DNA of 12,128 nucleotides, from the NCBI GenBank assembly GCA_027031185.1, contig JALVEF010000214.1:1-12128 (forward strand). Reading direction: 5' to 3'. The stretch comes from Saprospiraceae bacterium. Its GTDB lineage: Bacteria > Bacteroidota > Bacteroidia > Chitinophagales > Saprospiraceae. The notes below the pieces were generated by a model. That model ran no database searches, was not told where the DNA came from, and was given only the letters and a program-made list of their open reading frames with translations. Below, piece after piece: positions 1-7,394 of the stretch (positions within the stretch are counted from its first letter, which is position 1; the number at the start of each line of letters is the position of its first letter). The position numbers and the translations under genes are program-made.

Positions 1-1
1 G

Positions 2-589
2 TGCACGGGTACGGGCACTGCAATGGTGACAGATAACACCATCATAGTAGATGTGACGACTTCGGATGTTACGATAGATTGCAACAATCCGACGGGGGCG
101 ATTAGCGCTACATCCAGTGTGAATGGAGTGACGTATTCGTGGTCCGGCCCGGGCGGGTTTACTTCTATCCAACAGAATCCGGTAGTGAGTGCGGCGGGCA
201 CGTACACTGTGACGGTGACCGATCCGGCGAGCGGCTGCACGGGCACGGGAGCGGCGACGGTGACGGACAATACCACGGTGGTAGATGTGACGACGGCGGA
301 TGCCACGATAGATTGTAATAATCCGACGGGAGCGATAAGCGCTACATCCAGTGTGAGTGGAGTGACGTATTCGTGGTCCGGCCCGGGCGGGTTTACTTCT
401 ATCCAACAGAATCCGGTGGTGAGTGCGGCGGGCACGTACACTGTGACGGTGACCGATCCGGCGAGCGGCTGCACGGGTACGGGCACTGCAATGGTGACAG
501 ATAACACCATCATAGTAGATGTGACGACTTCGGATGTTACGATAGATTGCAACAATCCGACGGGGGCGATTAGCGCTACATCCAGTGTG
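2..589 (+). repeat. Near-identical 234-bp tandem repeats inside the adhesin gene
   Basis: The first Ig-like repeats are almost identical at DNA level. Bases 2-121 match 470-589 without a difference (spacing 468, two units). Bases 105-246 match 339-480 with about three mismatches (spacing 234, one unit). Later repeats keep the protein pattern but not the DNA identity, so this end of the array was homogenised or duplicated more recently. Confidence 0.9.
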
Positions 590-3500
590 GGAGGTGTGAC
601 GTACTCGTGGTCCGGACCAGGTGGGTTTACTTCCACGCAACAAAGTCCGGTGGTGAGTGTGGGTGGCACGTACAATGTGACGGTGACCGATCCGCTGACC
701 GGCTGTACGGGTACGGGTATGGCGACAGTGACGGATAATACCACTGCTCCTGATGTATCAGCTACGGGTGGTGCGATTGACTGCAATAACCCGACGGCTA
801 CTATTACGGGAACTTCTACCACCAACGGCGTGACCTATGCTTGGTCCGGTCCGGGCGGTTATTCCAGTAACAATGCCACTGAAATAGTAGGAACTCCGGG
901 AACGTATATTCTAACCGTGACCGATCCATCCAACGGCTGTACTGCCGAGGCTTCTGCCATTGTGACAAGTGACTTGACCCCGCCTACCGGGGTGACCGCT
1001 TCGGCTTCCGGCACCATCGGATGCGGGGCCAACGCAACGGTCACGCTGATTGGAAGCACGACGACCAATGGCGCGACCGTGGAATGGCTAGATCCGGGAG
1101 GCAATTCACTGGGTACGTCCAATACGGTGATGGTGAGTCAGGTGGGTACCTACGAATTTGTGGTGACCAATGCGGCTAATGGGTGTACGGCTTCTGCCAC
1201 AGTTGACGTACAAAGTGATGCCTCTGTCCCTGATGTAAGTGCTACCGGCGGGGTGATCACTTGTGTCAATACCTCTGTGACCATATCCGTAACTTCTACC
1301 ACCAACGGCGTAACGTATCAATGGTCCGGCCCGGGTGGCTTTTCAAGCACCAATACCAGCGAAACCGTAACTACACCCGGCAGCTATTCGGTGACGGTCA
1401 CTGATCCCGCCAATGGTTGTACCGCTGAGACGAGTGTCCAGGTAGATGAAGATACGGCCCCGCCTGCCAATGTATCGGCATCGGTATCCGGCACTCTGGG
1501 TTGTGGTACCAATACCAGTGTGTCGTTGACTGGCAACAGCACCACGTCCGGTGTTACCTATGAATGGTTTGATCCGTCAAATAACAGCATCGGCACGACC
1601 AATACGGTGATCGTGAGTCAGGCGGGCACTTATCAAGTGGTGGTGACCGACCCCAATAACGGTTGTACGGCGACTTCGACCGTGGATGTGCTGAGCAATT
1701 CTGCCGTGCCGGATCTGTCGGTGGCGGGCGGTACAATAGACTGCAACAATCCGACGGCGACAATCACGGCGACTTCGACCACCATTGGAGTGACTTATGC
1801 CTGGTCCGGTCCGGGCGGATATTCCGGCACTAATCCCGTGGATGTGGTGAGCATACCAGGTGACTACATGGTCACAGTGACCGACCCGTCCAATGGCTGT
1901 ACGGCTGCTGGTACGGCCACCGTGACCAGCGACCTGACGCCACCTGCCGGGGTCACTGCTTCGGCTTCCGGTACTATCGGATGTGGAACCAATTCGACGG
2001 TCACTTTGACTGGTAGCACTTCGACATCCGGTGCCACGATGGAGTGGTTTGACAGCTTTGGTGATAGCTTGGGTACCGGCCCCACTGTCATGGTGAGTGC
2101 AGCCGGCACTTACCAATTCGTGGTGACCGATCCGTCCAATGGCTGTACCGCTACTGCCACGGTGGATGTGCAGAGTGATGCGAACGTACCTTCGGTTGTT
2201 GCCGTCGGTGGTACGATTGACTGCAACAATCCGACCGTTTCGGTTTCGGCGACGGCATCACCTGCTACGGTGACGTATCAATGGTCCGGGCCCAATAACT
2301 TTTCTACTACTGGTACCAACTTTACGACTGATGTGGCCGGTCTCTATACGGTGACAGTGACGGACCCGGCCAATGGTTGTACAGCGGAGGCGGTTGCTAC
2401 GGTGGATATCGACCTGACGCCGCCTGCCGGGGTCACGGCCTCGGCTTCTGGCACCATTGGTTGTGGCGGCAATTCCTCTGTCACGTTGACCGGTAGCAGC
2501 ACCACACAGGGTGTGACTATGGTTTGGTTGGATCCGGGAGGAAATGCCATTGGTACCATGGCAAGCGTTGATGTCAGTCAGGTCGGTACTTATCAGTTTG
2601 TGGTGACCGACCCGTCCAATGGGTGTACTGCTTCGGCGTCAGTAGATGTGATGAGTGACTCCAATGTGCCGGATATTGTGGCTACGGGTGATACATTGGA
2701 TTGCACTAATTTTACGGCGACGATTACAGCGACTTCGACGACTAACGGCGTGACCTATCAATGGTCCGGTCCGGGTGGATATACAAACACGGTGCCGGTG
2801 GATGCCGTTAGTACGCCTGGGACCTACTCTGTGACAGTGACGGCTCCCAATGGCTGTACGGCGACGACGTCGGCCCTTGTTTTTGCGGATACCGTTCCTC
2901 CGTTGGTTTCTGCCACTGGCAATACATTGGATTGTAATACTACGGCGGTATCTATCACGGCGACAGCTCCGGATGCCGTTACATTTGCTTGGTCCGGACC
3001 GAATGGCTACACTTCCACCTTGCCCAATCCCAATGACGTGACGGATGCCGGCACCTATACGGTGACCGTTACAGGCGCCAATGGTTGTACAGCAACAGCG
3101 AGTGCCGATGTGACCATGGACGGCAATGCCCCCACGGTTACAGTGACGGGAGGCACACTGACTTGTGCGGATACCTTGGTGGACCTTGTTGCTACATCTC
3201 AGGCCGGAGTGACCTATGCTTGGACAGGCCCCGGGATTGGCACGACACCGGATGCACCGATTCAGACGGTGAGTGTATCCGGTACATACACGGTGGTAGT
3301 GACGGCTCCCAATGGCTGCACGGGATCGGCAACGGTAACCGTGAATGAAGACACAAATCCTCCGGAGAATGTGACGGCTATCGGTGGCACGTTGCTGTGT
3401 GGTATGTCATCCATTACGCTATCAGGCAATTCGACCACGCCGGGTGTCACGTACCAATGGACAGATCCCGGAGGTGTCACGATCAATGAGCAAAATCCTG

Positions 3501-5824
3501 CCGTGAGTGCCACGGGTACGTACACGCTTGTGGTGACGAATCCTGCCAATGGCTGTACTGCTTCGGCCACGGCAGATGTGGTGGCGGATATCAATTCGCC
3601 CGATGTCAATATTGTGGTGATGGGCACTTTGACGTGTGCCAATAATATCATTGAGCTATCGGCTACGCCGGCCCTTCCGGGTGCTACCTATCAATGGACT
3701 ACCCCGTCTGGTAATAACCTGACCGGCTCCGGCCCGCATACTGTATCCGAAATGGGTGTTTATCAAGTCACGGTGACAGCGGCCAACGGCTGTACGGCCA
3801 CACAGACCTTACAGGCGCCTGTAGATACTACGTCGCCCGGAGCGATTACTTCGGGGATCACATTATCTTGCGGAAGTCCGGTAGGTACATTAACGGCAAG
3901 CACCAATACTACGAATCCGGTGACTTATAGTTGGTCAGGGCCCAATAACTTTACCGCCACGGGATCCGTGATCAACAATGTGAGCGCAGCCGGCACTTAC
4001 CAAGTCATCGTGACGGACAATGTAAACGGCTGCTCTTCATCAGCCGATGCCATAGTGACAGCTGACCAGAATATTCCTGATGTATTTGCCAATGATGCCG
4101 TCCTGGATTGCAACAATCCATCGCTGAATATCAATGCAGGCAGCAATACGCCTAATGTCACTTTCCAGTGGACGGGGCCCAATGGCTTTACCTCAACCGA
4201 GGCATCTCCGAATGTCTCTGCACCGGGTCAGTATATACTGGTGGTGACGGATCCGGCGTCCGGGTGTACCGCCCAGGCTGCGGCACAGGTGACGGAGGAC
4301 AAGACACCGCCGGATGTAAGTATTGATCCGGCACCACTCGTGATCACGTGTGCCGTGGCGAGCGTTCAGTTACAGGCCTCGTCCAATACAGCCGGTGCCG
4401 GTTTCCAGTGGACAGGCCCCAATGGTTTTTCATCCACTCAGACGAATCCCACTGTTACGGTGCCGGGGGATTACGTCCTTACAGTCACAGGCCCCAACGG
4501 CTGTACGGCGTCTGCTACCAAGACAGTAGGCCAAGACAGTGACTTCCCTGTTTTGAATGTGTTTGCTGACGGCAAACTGACCTGTGCCATTTCCTCCGTG
4601 GGTATTCACGTGACGGAGACCACTGGCAAAACCATGACCTATGTCTGGTCCGGTCCGGGTGGATTTAGTGCTACCGGGACTGACGAAGTGGCTACTTTAC
4701 CGGGTACCTATACCGTAGAGGGTACAGCCGACAACGGCTGTGTGGTGACCAGTCAGTTGGTTGTAGAGATTGATGATACGCCTCCGGTGGCCGTGGCGAC
4801 CGGTGGTTTTGAAATAGACTGTCAGACGACCAGCGGGACACTATCGGCGGCCGGCTCGGCTACCGGACCCAATATCAGCTACCATTGGGAAACGGATCAA
4901 GGCCACATTGTGGGCAATGCCGATGCGGAAAGTATTGTGGTAGATGGTCCGGGTATCTATACGCTTATTGTGACCGATGCGGCCAACGGCTGTACGGCAT
5001 CGGCATCGGTAGCCGTAACGGCCGATTCGTCCATTCCGCAGAGTCTGGACTTGAATTTGAGACAGGTTTCGTGCTTTGGTGAGCACGATGGGGTGGCCAT
5101 CATCCAAGACGTAATCGGTGGACAGCCTCCGTACCAATACTCGTTTAACGGCGGGCCGTTTGGTACGGAGACCGTATTTACCAATCTTGGTCCGGGCGAC
5201 TATCCCATAGCCGTAGTGGATGCCAACGGTTGTATATTAAACACCGGTGTGTCCATCGTGGAGCCTGAGAAATTGACGGTGGATCTTGGCCCCGATCAGT
5301 TGGTGGAATACGGGACGGAAGTACAAGTGCATGCCGAGGTGGAAGACACCAAGAAAATAGCAGTCGTCGGCTGGAATGAATTTCTTGATTCTACTTGTCT
5401 GCAGACCACGCCAATGGCATGCTATGACCAGCGGTTTATCGCTTTGAGTACCACGACCTTTGAGGTAGTGGTGACAGATACCACGGGTTGTAATGCATCC
5501 GACAGGATGACGGTCTTTGTAGAGAAACCGCGGAATGTGTATTTCCCGAATGCTTTCTCGCCAAATAACGATGGGCAAAACGACCTGTACACGATTTCGA
5601 CGGGTAGCGGGGTGGAGTCCATTCCGGTGTTCCAGATTTTTGACCGGTGGGGAAACCTCATCGTCGAGCGTCGCGATTTGCGGCCGAGTCCCTTGATCAT
5701 TATTTGGGACGGCAGGTTCCGGGATAAATTCCTTGATCCGGGTGTATTCGTCTTCCGGGCTGAAGTCCGGTATCTGGATGGGGAACAAAAAGTGTATCAC
5801 GGGGACATTACGCTCTTGAAGTAG
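2..5824 (+). CDS. Giant Ig-like repeat surface adhesin with type B T9SS sorting domain (5' partial)
   Basis: This is the 3' part of a very large cell-surface or secreted protein, at least 1,940 residues. The reading frame is already open at base 2 and encodes the same repeat (CTGTGTAMVTD) found later, so the ATG at 23 is internal and the true start and signal peptide lie outside the window. About 21 tandem Ig/PKD-like repeats of ~78-80 residues end near 5032. Each has a Cys near the start (IDCNNP type), a YxWSGPGG core, GTYxVTVTDP and a second Cys in NGCTA, suggesting one disulfide per domain. A single SprB-type repeat follows (about 5045-5273: VSCFGEHDG, GGQPPYQYSFNGG, VVDANGC). Next comes a Cys-containing linker, then a CHU_C/gliding-motility C-terminal domain (5531-5821: FPNAFSPNNDGQND, IFDRWGNLI, WDGRF, PGVFVFRAEV). 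Family knowledge: this domain directs export by T9SS. An adhesive or gliding role is inferred; the ligand is unknown. Confidence 0.93.
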   Translation, partial: CTGTGTAMVTDNTIIVDVTTSDVTIDCNNPTGAISATSSVNGVTYSWSGPGGFTSIQQNPVVSAAGTYTVTVTDPASGCTGTGAATVTDNTTVVDVTTADATIDCNNPTGAISATSSVSGVTYSWSGPGGFTSIQQNPVVSAAGTYTVTVTDPASGCTGTGTAMVTDNTIIVDVTTSDVTIDCNNPTGAISATSSVGGVTYSWSGPGGFTSTQQSPVVSVGGTYNVTVTDPLTGCTGTGMATVTDNTTAPDVSATGGAIDCNNPTATITGTSTTNGVTYAWSGPGGYSSNNATEIVGTPGTYILTVTDPSNGCTAEASAIVTSDLTPPTGVTASASGTIGCGANATVTLIGSTTTNGATVEWLDPGGNSLGTSNTVMVSQVGTYEFVVTNAANGCTASATVDVQSDASVPDVSATGGVITCVNTSVTISVTSTTNGVTYQWSGPGGFSSTNTSETVTTPGSYSVTVTDPANGCTAETSVQVDEDTAPPANVSASVSGTLGCGTNTSVSLTGNSTTSGVTYEWFDPSNNSIGTTNTVIVSQAGTYQVVVTDPNNGCTATSTVDVLSNSAVPDLSVAGGTIDCNNPTATITATSTTIGVTYAWSGPGGYSGTNPVDVVSIPGDYMVTVTDPSNGCTAAGTATVTSDLTPPAGVTASASGTIGCGTNSTVTLTGSTSTSGATMEWFDSFGDSLGTGPTVMVSAAGTYQFVVTDPSNGCTATATVDVQSDANVPSVVAVGGTIDCNNPTVSVSATASPATVTYQWSGPNNFSTTGTNFTTDVAGLYTVTVTDPANGCTAEAVATVDIDLTPPAGVTASASGTIGCGGNSSVTLTGSSTTQGVTMVWLDPGGNAIGTMASVDVSQVGTYQFVVTDPSNGCTASASVDVMSDSNVPDIVATGDTLDCTNFTATITATSTTNGVTYQWSGPGGYTNTVPVDAVSTPGTYSVTVTAPNGCTATTSALVFADTVPPLVSATGNTLDCNTTAVSITATAPDAVTFAWSGPNGYTSTLPNPNDVTDAGTYTVTVTGANGCTATASADVTMDGNAPTVTVTGGTLTCADTLVDLVATSQAGVTYAWTGPGIGTTPDAPIQTVSVSGTYTVVVTAPNGCTGSATVTVNEDTNPPENVTAIGGTLLCGMSSITLSGNSTTPGVTYQWTDPGGVTINEQNPAVSATGTYTLVVTNPANGCTASATADVVADINSPDVNIVVMGTLTCANNIIELSATPALPGATYQWTTPSGNNLTGSGPHTVSEMGVYQVTVTAANGCTATQTLQAPVDTTSPGAITSGITLSCGSPVGTLTASTNTTNPVTYSWSGPNNFTATGSVINNVSAAGTYQVIVTDNVNGCSSSADAIVTADQNIPDVFANDAVLDCNNPSLNINAGSNTPNVTFQWTGPNGFTSTEASPNVSAPGQYILVVTDPASGCTAQAAAQVTEDKTPPDVSIDPAPLVITCAVASVQLQASSNTAGAGFQWTGPNGFSSTQTNPTVTVPGDYVLTVTGPNGCTASATKTVGQDSDFPVLNVFADGKLTCAISSVGIHVTETTGKTMTYVWSGPGGFSATGTDEVATLPGTYTVEGTADNGCVVTSQLVVEIDDTPPVAVATGGFEIDCQTTSGTLSAAGSATGPNISYHWETDQGHIVGNADAESIVVDGPGIYTLIVTDAANGCTASASVAVTADSSIPQSLDLNLRQVSCFGEHDGVAIIQDVIGGQPPYQYSFNGGPFGTETVFTNLGPGDYPIAVVDANGCILNTGVSIVEPEKLTVDLGPDQLVEYGTEVQVHAEVEDTKKIAVVGWNEFLDSTCLQTTPMACYDQRFIALSTTTFEVVVTDTTGCNASDRMTVFVEKPRNVYFPNAFSPNNDGQNDLYTISTGSGVESIPVFQIFDRWGNLIVERRDLRPSPLIIIWDGRFRDKFLDPGVFVFRAEVRYLDGEQKVYHGDITLLK
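742..2661 (+). repeat. 480-bp higher-order repeat, four A+B domain pairs
   Basis: Two domain types alternate four times with an exact 480-bp (160-residue) period. Type A carries PDVSATGG...DCNNP and YxWSGPGG. Type B carries PPxGVTASxSGTIGCG and EWxDPGGNSxG. Type B openings recur at about 979, 1459, 1939 and 2419. The constant period without indels implies growth by duplication of a domain pair rather than of single domains. DNA identity between pairs is moderate, so this expansion is older than the one at 2-589. Confidence 0.85.
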
Positions 5825-5834
5825 CCGCCTGCTT

Positions 5835-5883
5835 GTCTTGCTTTCTGCTATACGCACGCCCGTGCGTATAGCAGAAGCAAGAC
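5835..5883 (+). terminator. Strong stem-loop just after the adhesin stop codon
   Basis: A near-perfect inverted repeat starts 11 bases after the TAG stop. Left arm 5835-5858 (gtcttgctttctgctatacg plus cacg) pairs with right arm 5861-5883, with a two-base cc centre and one unpaired base. No T tract follows on either strand, so it is not a classical intrinsic terminator. It may instead protect the mRNA 3' end or halt transcription with other factors. That it is a hairpin is seen directly; the function is inferred. Confidence 0.5.
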
Positions 5884-5939
5884 CAGGAATTACGAATTGA
5901 GTAGCCTGTATTTTGCCGGCGCCCGCCACAAGATTGTAC

Positions 5940-6003
5940 CTTGCTTTGCTTTGCCTTGCCTTGCTTTGCTTTGCTTTGCTTTGCCGTCAGCTTTAGCTGA
6001 CGG
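5940..6003. repeat. Pentamer tract P1 plus hairpin H1
   Basis: Nine perfect-phase pentamers (cttgc or tttgc) occupy 5940-5984. The last base is shared with H1 (5984-6003), a 20-nt hairpin with 9-bp arms and a tt loop. H2 (6026-6039) and H3 (6060-6073) follow. Confidence 0.9.
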
Positions 6004-6095
6004 GACAAAGGCATCAAAACCCAAAGGGGCTTCAGCCCCGAAAATGGGCCCGGGAAGGGGGGGCTAAAGCCCCAAATTTTATTAAGTTCTCTCCT

Positions 6096-6113
6096 CGTCG
6101 GCTGAAGCCGACG
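6096..6113. repeat. Hairpin H4, copy 1
   Basis: Palindrome cgtcggctgaagccgacg with 8-bp arms and a ga loop. Here the base before it is t, so the outermost C-G pair present in other copies is lost. Further intact copies start at 6279, 6577, 6760 and 7063. A damaged one at 7376 has g changed to t in the right arm. Confidence 0.9.
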
Positions 6114-6141
6114 GCAAAGGGGATAGTGGCGCTTTACTTGT

Positions 6142-6244
6142 CCCGCACTTACTTGCCCATAAAGGATAGCAACAGCCCTCTATCAAGCAACAAGCCAATG
6201 CGGAAGAACCAAAGCTTAAATCCGGCAAAGCATGTAAGTGCGGG
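6142..6244. repeat. 103-bp inverted-repeat element E, copy 1
   Basis: Bounded by the perfect 11-bp inverted repeats cccgcacttac (6142-6152) and gtaagtgcggg (6234-6244). The interior has no coding potential. This copy carries the variant cttgcccataaagga near its left end, shared only with copy 5. The right end runs straight into another H3 (6242-6255). Confidence 0.85.
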
Positions 6245-6324
6245 GCTAAAGCCCCAAATTTTATTTATGCTCTCTCCCCGTCGGCTGAAGCCGACGGCAA
6301 AGGGAATAGTGGCGCTTTACTTGT

Positions 6325-6427
6325 CCCGCACTTACTTACTCAAAAAAGATAGCAACAGCCCTCTATCAAGCAACAAGCCAATGCGGAAGAACCAAAGCTT
6401 AAATCCGGCAAAGCATGTAAGTGCGGG
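6325..6427. repeat. 103-bp inverted-repeat element E, copy 2
   Basis: Same length and termini as copy 1, with the alternative left-interior variant cttactcaaaaaaga. It starts 183 bp after copy 1 and is followed by pentamer tract P2 rather than by H3. Confidence 0.85.
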
Positions 6428-6428
6428 G

Positions 6429-6486
6429 CTTGCTTGCCTTGCCTTGCCTTGCTTTGCTTTGCATTGCCGTCAGCTTTAGCTGACGG
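6429..6486. repeat. Pentamer tract P2 plus hairpin H1
   Basis: Seven pentamers plus one 4-base unit (6429-6467) run into H1 (6467-6486). H2 (6508-6521) and H3 (6540-6554, with a three-base aaa loop) follow. Confidence 0.88.
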
Positions 6487-6622
6487 ATAACAAAAGCCCA
6501 AAAAAGCGGGGCTTCAGCCCCGAAAATGGGCCGGGAAGGGGGGCTAAAAGCCCCAAATTTTTTTAAGTTCTCTCCCCGTCGGCTGAAGCCGACGGCAAAG
6601 GGAATAGTGGCGCTTTACTTGT

Positions 6623-6725
6623 CCCGCACTTACTTACTCAAAAAAGATAGCAACAGCCCTCTATCAAGCAACAAGCCAATGCGGAAGAACCAAAGCTTAA
6701 ATCCGGCAAAGCATGTAAGTGCGGG
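6623..6725. repeat. 103-bp inverted-repeat element E, copy 3
   Basis: Perfect 11-bp termini at 6623-6633 and 6715-6725, with the cttactc interior variant. As with copy 1, the right end merges with an H3 palindrome (6723-6736). Confidence 0.85.
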
Positions 6726-6804
6726 GCTAAAGCCCCAAATTTTATTTATGCTCTCTCCTCGTCGGCTGAAGCCGACGGCAAAGGGAATAGTGGCGCTTTA
6801 CTGT

Positions 6805-6907
6805 CCCGCACTTACTTACTCAAAAAAGATAGCAACAGCCCTCTATCAAGCAACAAGCCTGTGCGGAAGAACCAAAGCTTAAATCCGGCAAAGCATGTAA
6901 GTGCGAG
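6805..6907. repeat. 103-bp inverted-repeat element E, copy 4
   Basis: Left terminus intact (6805-6815). The right terminus has one change (gtaagtgcgag, 6897-6907). The flank just to the left lacks one t, and the interior has aagcctgtg where other copies have aagccaatg. It is followed by P3. Confidence 0.82.
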
Positions 6908-6908
6908 G

Positions 6909-6971
6909 CTTGCTTGCCTTGCCTTGCCTTGCTTTGCTTTGCATTGCATTGCCGTCAGCTTTAGCTGACGG
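6909..6971. repeat. Pentamer tract P3 plus hairpin H1
   Basis: Eight pentamers and one 4-base unit (6909-6952), ending in two attgc units where P2 has one, run into H1 (6952-6971). H2 (6993-7006) and H3 (7026-7039) follow. Confidence 0.88.
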
Positions 6972-7108
6972 ATAACAAAAGCCCAAAAAAGCGGGGCTTC
7001 AGCCCCGAAAATGGGCCGGGAAGGGGGGGCTAAAGCCCCAATTTTTTTTTGTACTCTCTCCCCGTCGGCTGAAGCCGACGGCAAAGGGGATAGTGGCGCT
7101 TTACTTGT

Positions 7109-7211
7109 CCCGCACTTACTTGCCCATAAAGGATAGCAACAGCCCTCTATCAAGCAACAAGCCAATGCGGAAGAACCAAAGCTTAAATCCGGCAAAGCAT
7201 GTAAGTGCGGG
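7109..7211. repeat. 103-bp inverted-repeat element E, copy 5
   Basis: Perfect termini (7109-7119 and 7201-7211). The left interior matches copy 1 (cttgcccataaagga) rather than copies 2-4. It is followed directly by P4. Confidence 0.85.
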
Positions 7212-7212
7212 G

Positions 7213-7285
7213 CTTGCTTGCCTTGCCTTGCCTTGCTTTGCTTTGCCTTGCTTTGCTTTGCATTGCCGTCAGCTTTAGCTGACGG
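7213..7285. repeat. Pentamer tract P4 plus hairpin H1
   Basis: The longest tract in the array, ten pentamers and one 4-base unit (7213-7266), runs into H1 (7266-7285). H2 is intact at 7307-7320. The next H3 (around 7342-7353) keeps only the inner ggct/agcc pairs, marking where the array decays. Confidence 0.88.
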
Positions 7286-7394
7286 ATAACAAAAGCCCAA
7301 AAAAGCGGGGCTTCAGCCCCGAAAATGGGCCGGGAAGGGCCGGCTAAAGCCCCAAATTTTATTAAGTTCTCTCCCCGTCGGCTGAATCCGACGG

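Larger units (their letters stand above)
5940..7394. repeat. Composite palindrome/pentamer/MITE-like array between convergent genes
   Basis: This non-coding array is built from six module types. P is a (c/t/a)ttgc pentamer tract. H1 is ccgtcagctttagctgacgg. H2 is ggggcttcagcccc. H3 is ggggctaaagcccc. H4 is cgtcggctgaagccgacg. E is a 103-bp element with 11-bp terminal inverted repeats. The order is P-H1-H2-H3-H4-E, H3-H4-E, P-H1-H2-H3-H4-E, H3-H4-E, P-H1-H2-H3-H4-E, P-H1-H2 then decayed copies. H1 positions 5984, 6467, 6952 and 7266 give unit lengths of 483, 485 and 314. The open frames here are translations of the repeats and have no support as genes. Resemblance to REP/BIME or MITE arrays is inference; no transposase is present in the window. 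Confidence 0.9.

Noticed and set aside
23..25. ATG at 23 as the adhesin start
   Set aside because: The frame is open to base 2 and encodes the same repeat motif that precedes this Met in the third repeat (about 470-492), so the Met is internal.
859..5700. Many minus-strand open frames within the adhesin gene
   Set aside because: They repeat at the period of the sense repeats and have low-complexity Pro/Val/Thr composition, as expected from the reverse strand of a repetitive gene.
6126..7300. Several open frames of 61-162 residues in the repeat array, on both strands (e.g. 6126-6479, 6526-6882, 6812-7300)
   Set aside because: They are translations of the same palindromes and pentamers (KQSKAKQ-like strings and a recurring NPAKHVSAGL), share no protein-like features, and start or end arbitrarily within repeat units.
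5940..7394. CRISPR array
   Set aside because: The repeated units are long and mosaic, neighbouring units are themselves repeats rather than unique spacers, and there are no cas genes.
5940..7394. Integron attC-site cassette array
   Set aside because: The hairpins are short perfect palindromes without the GTTRRRY core or extrahelical bases, no cassette genes lie between them, and no integrase is seen.
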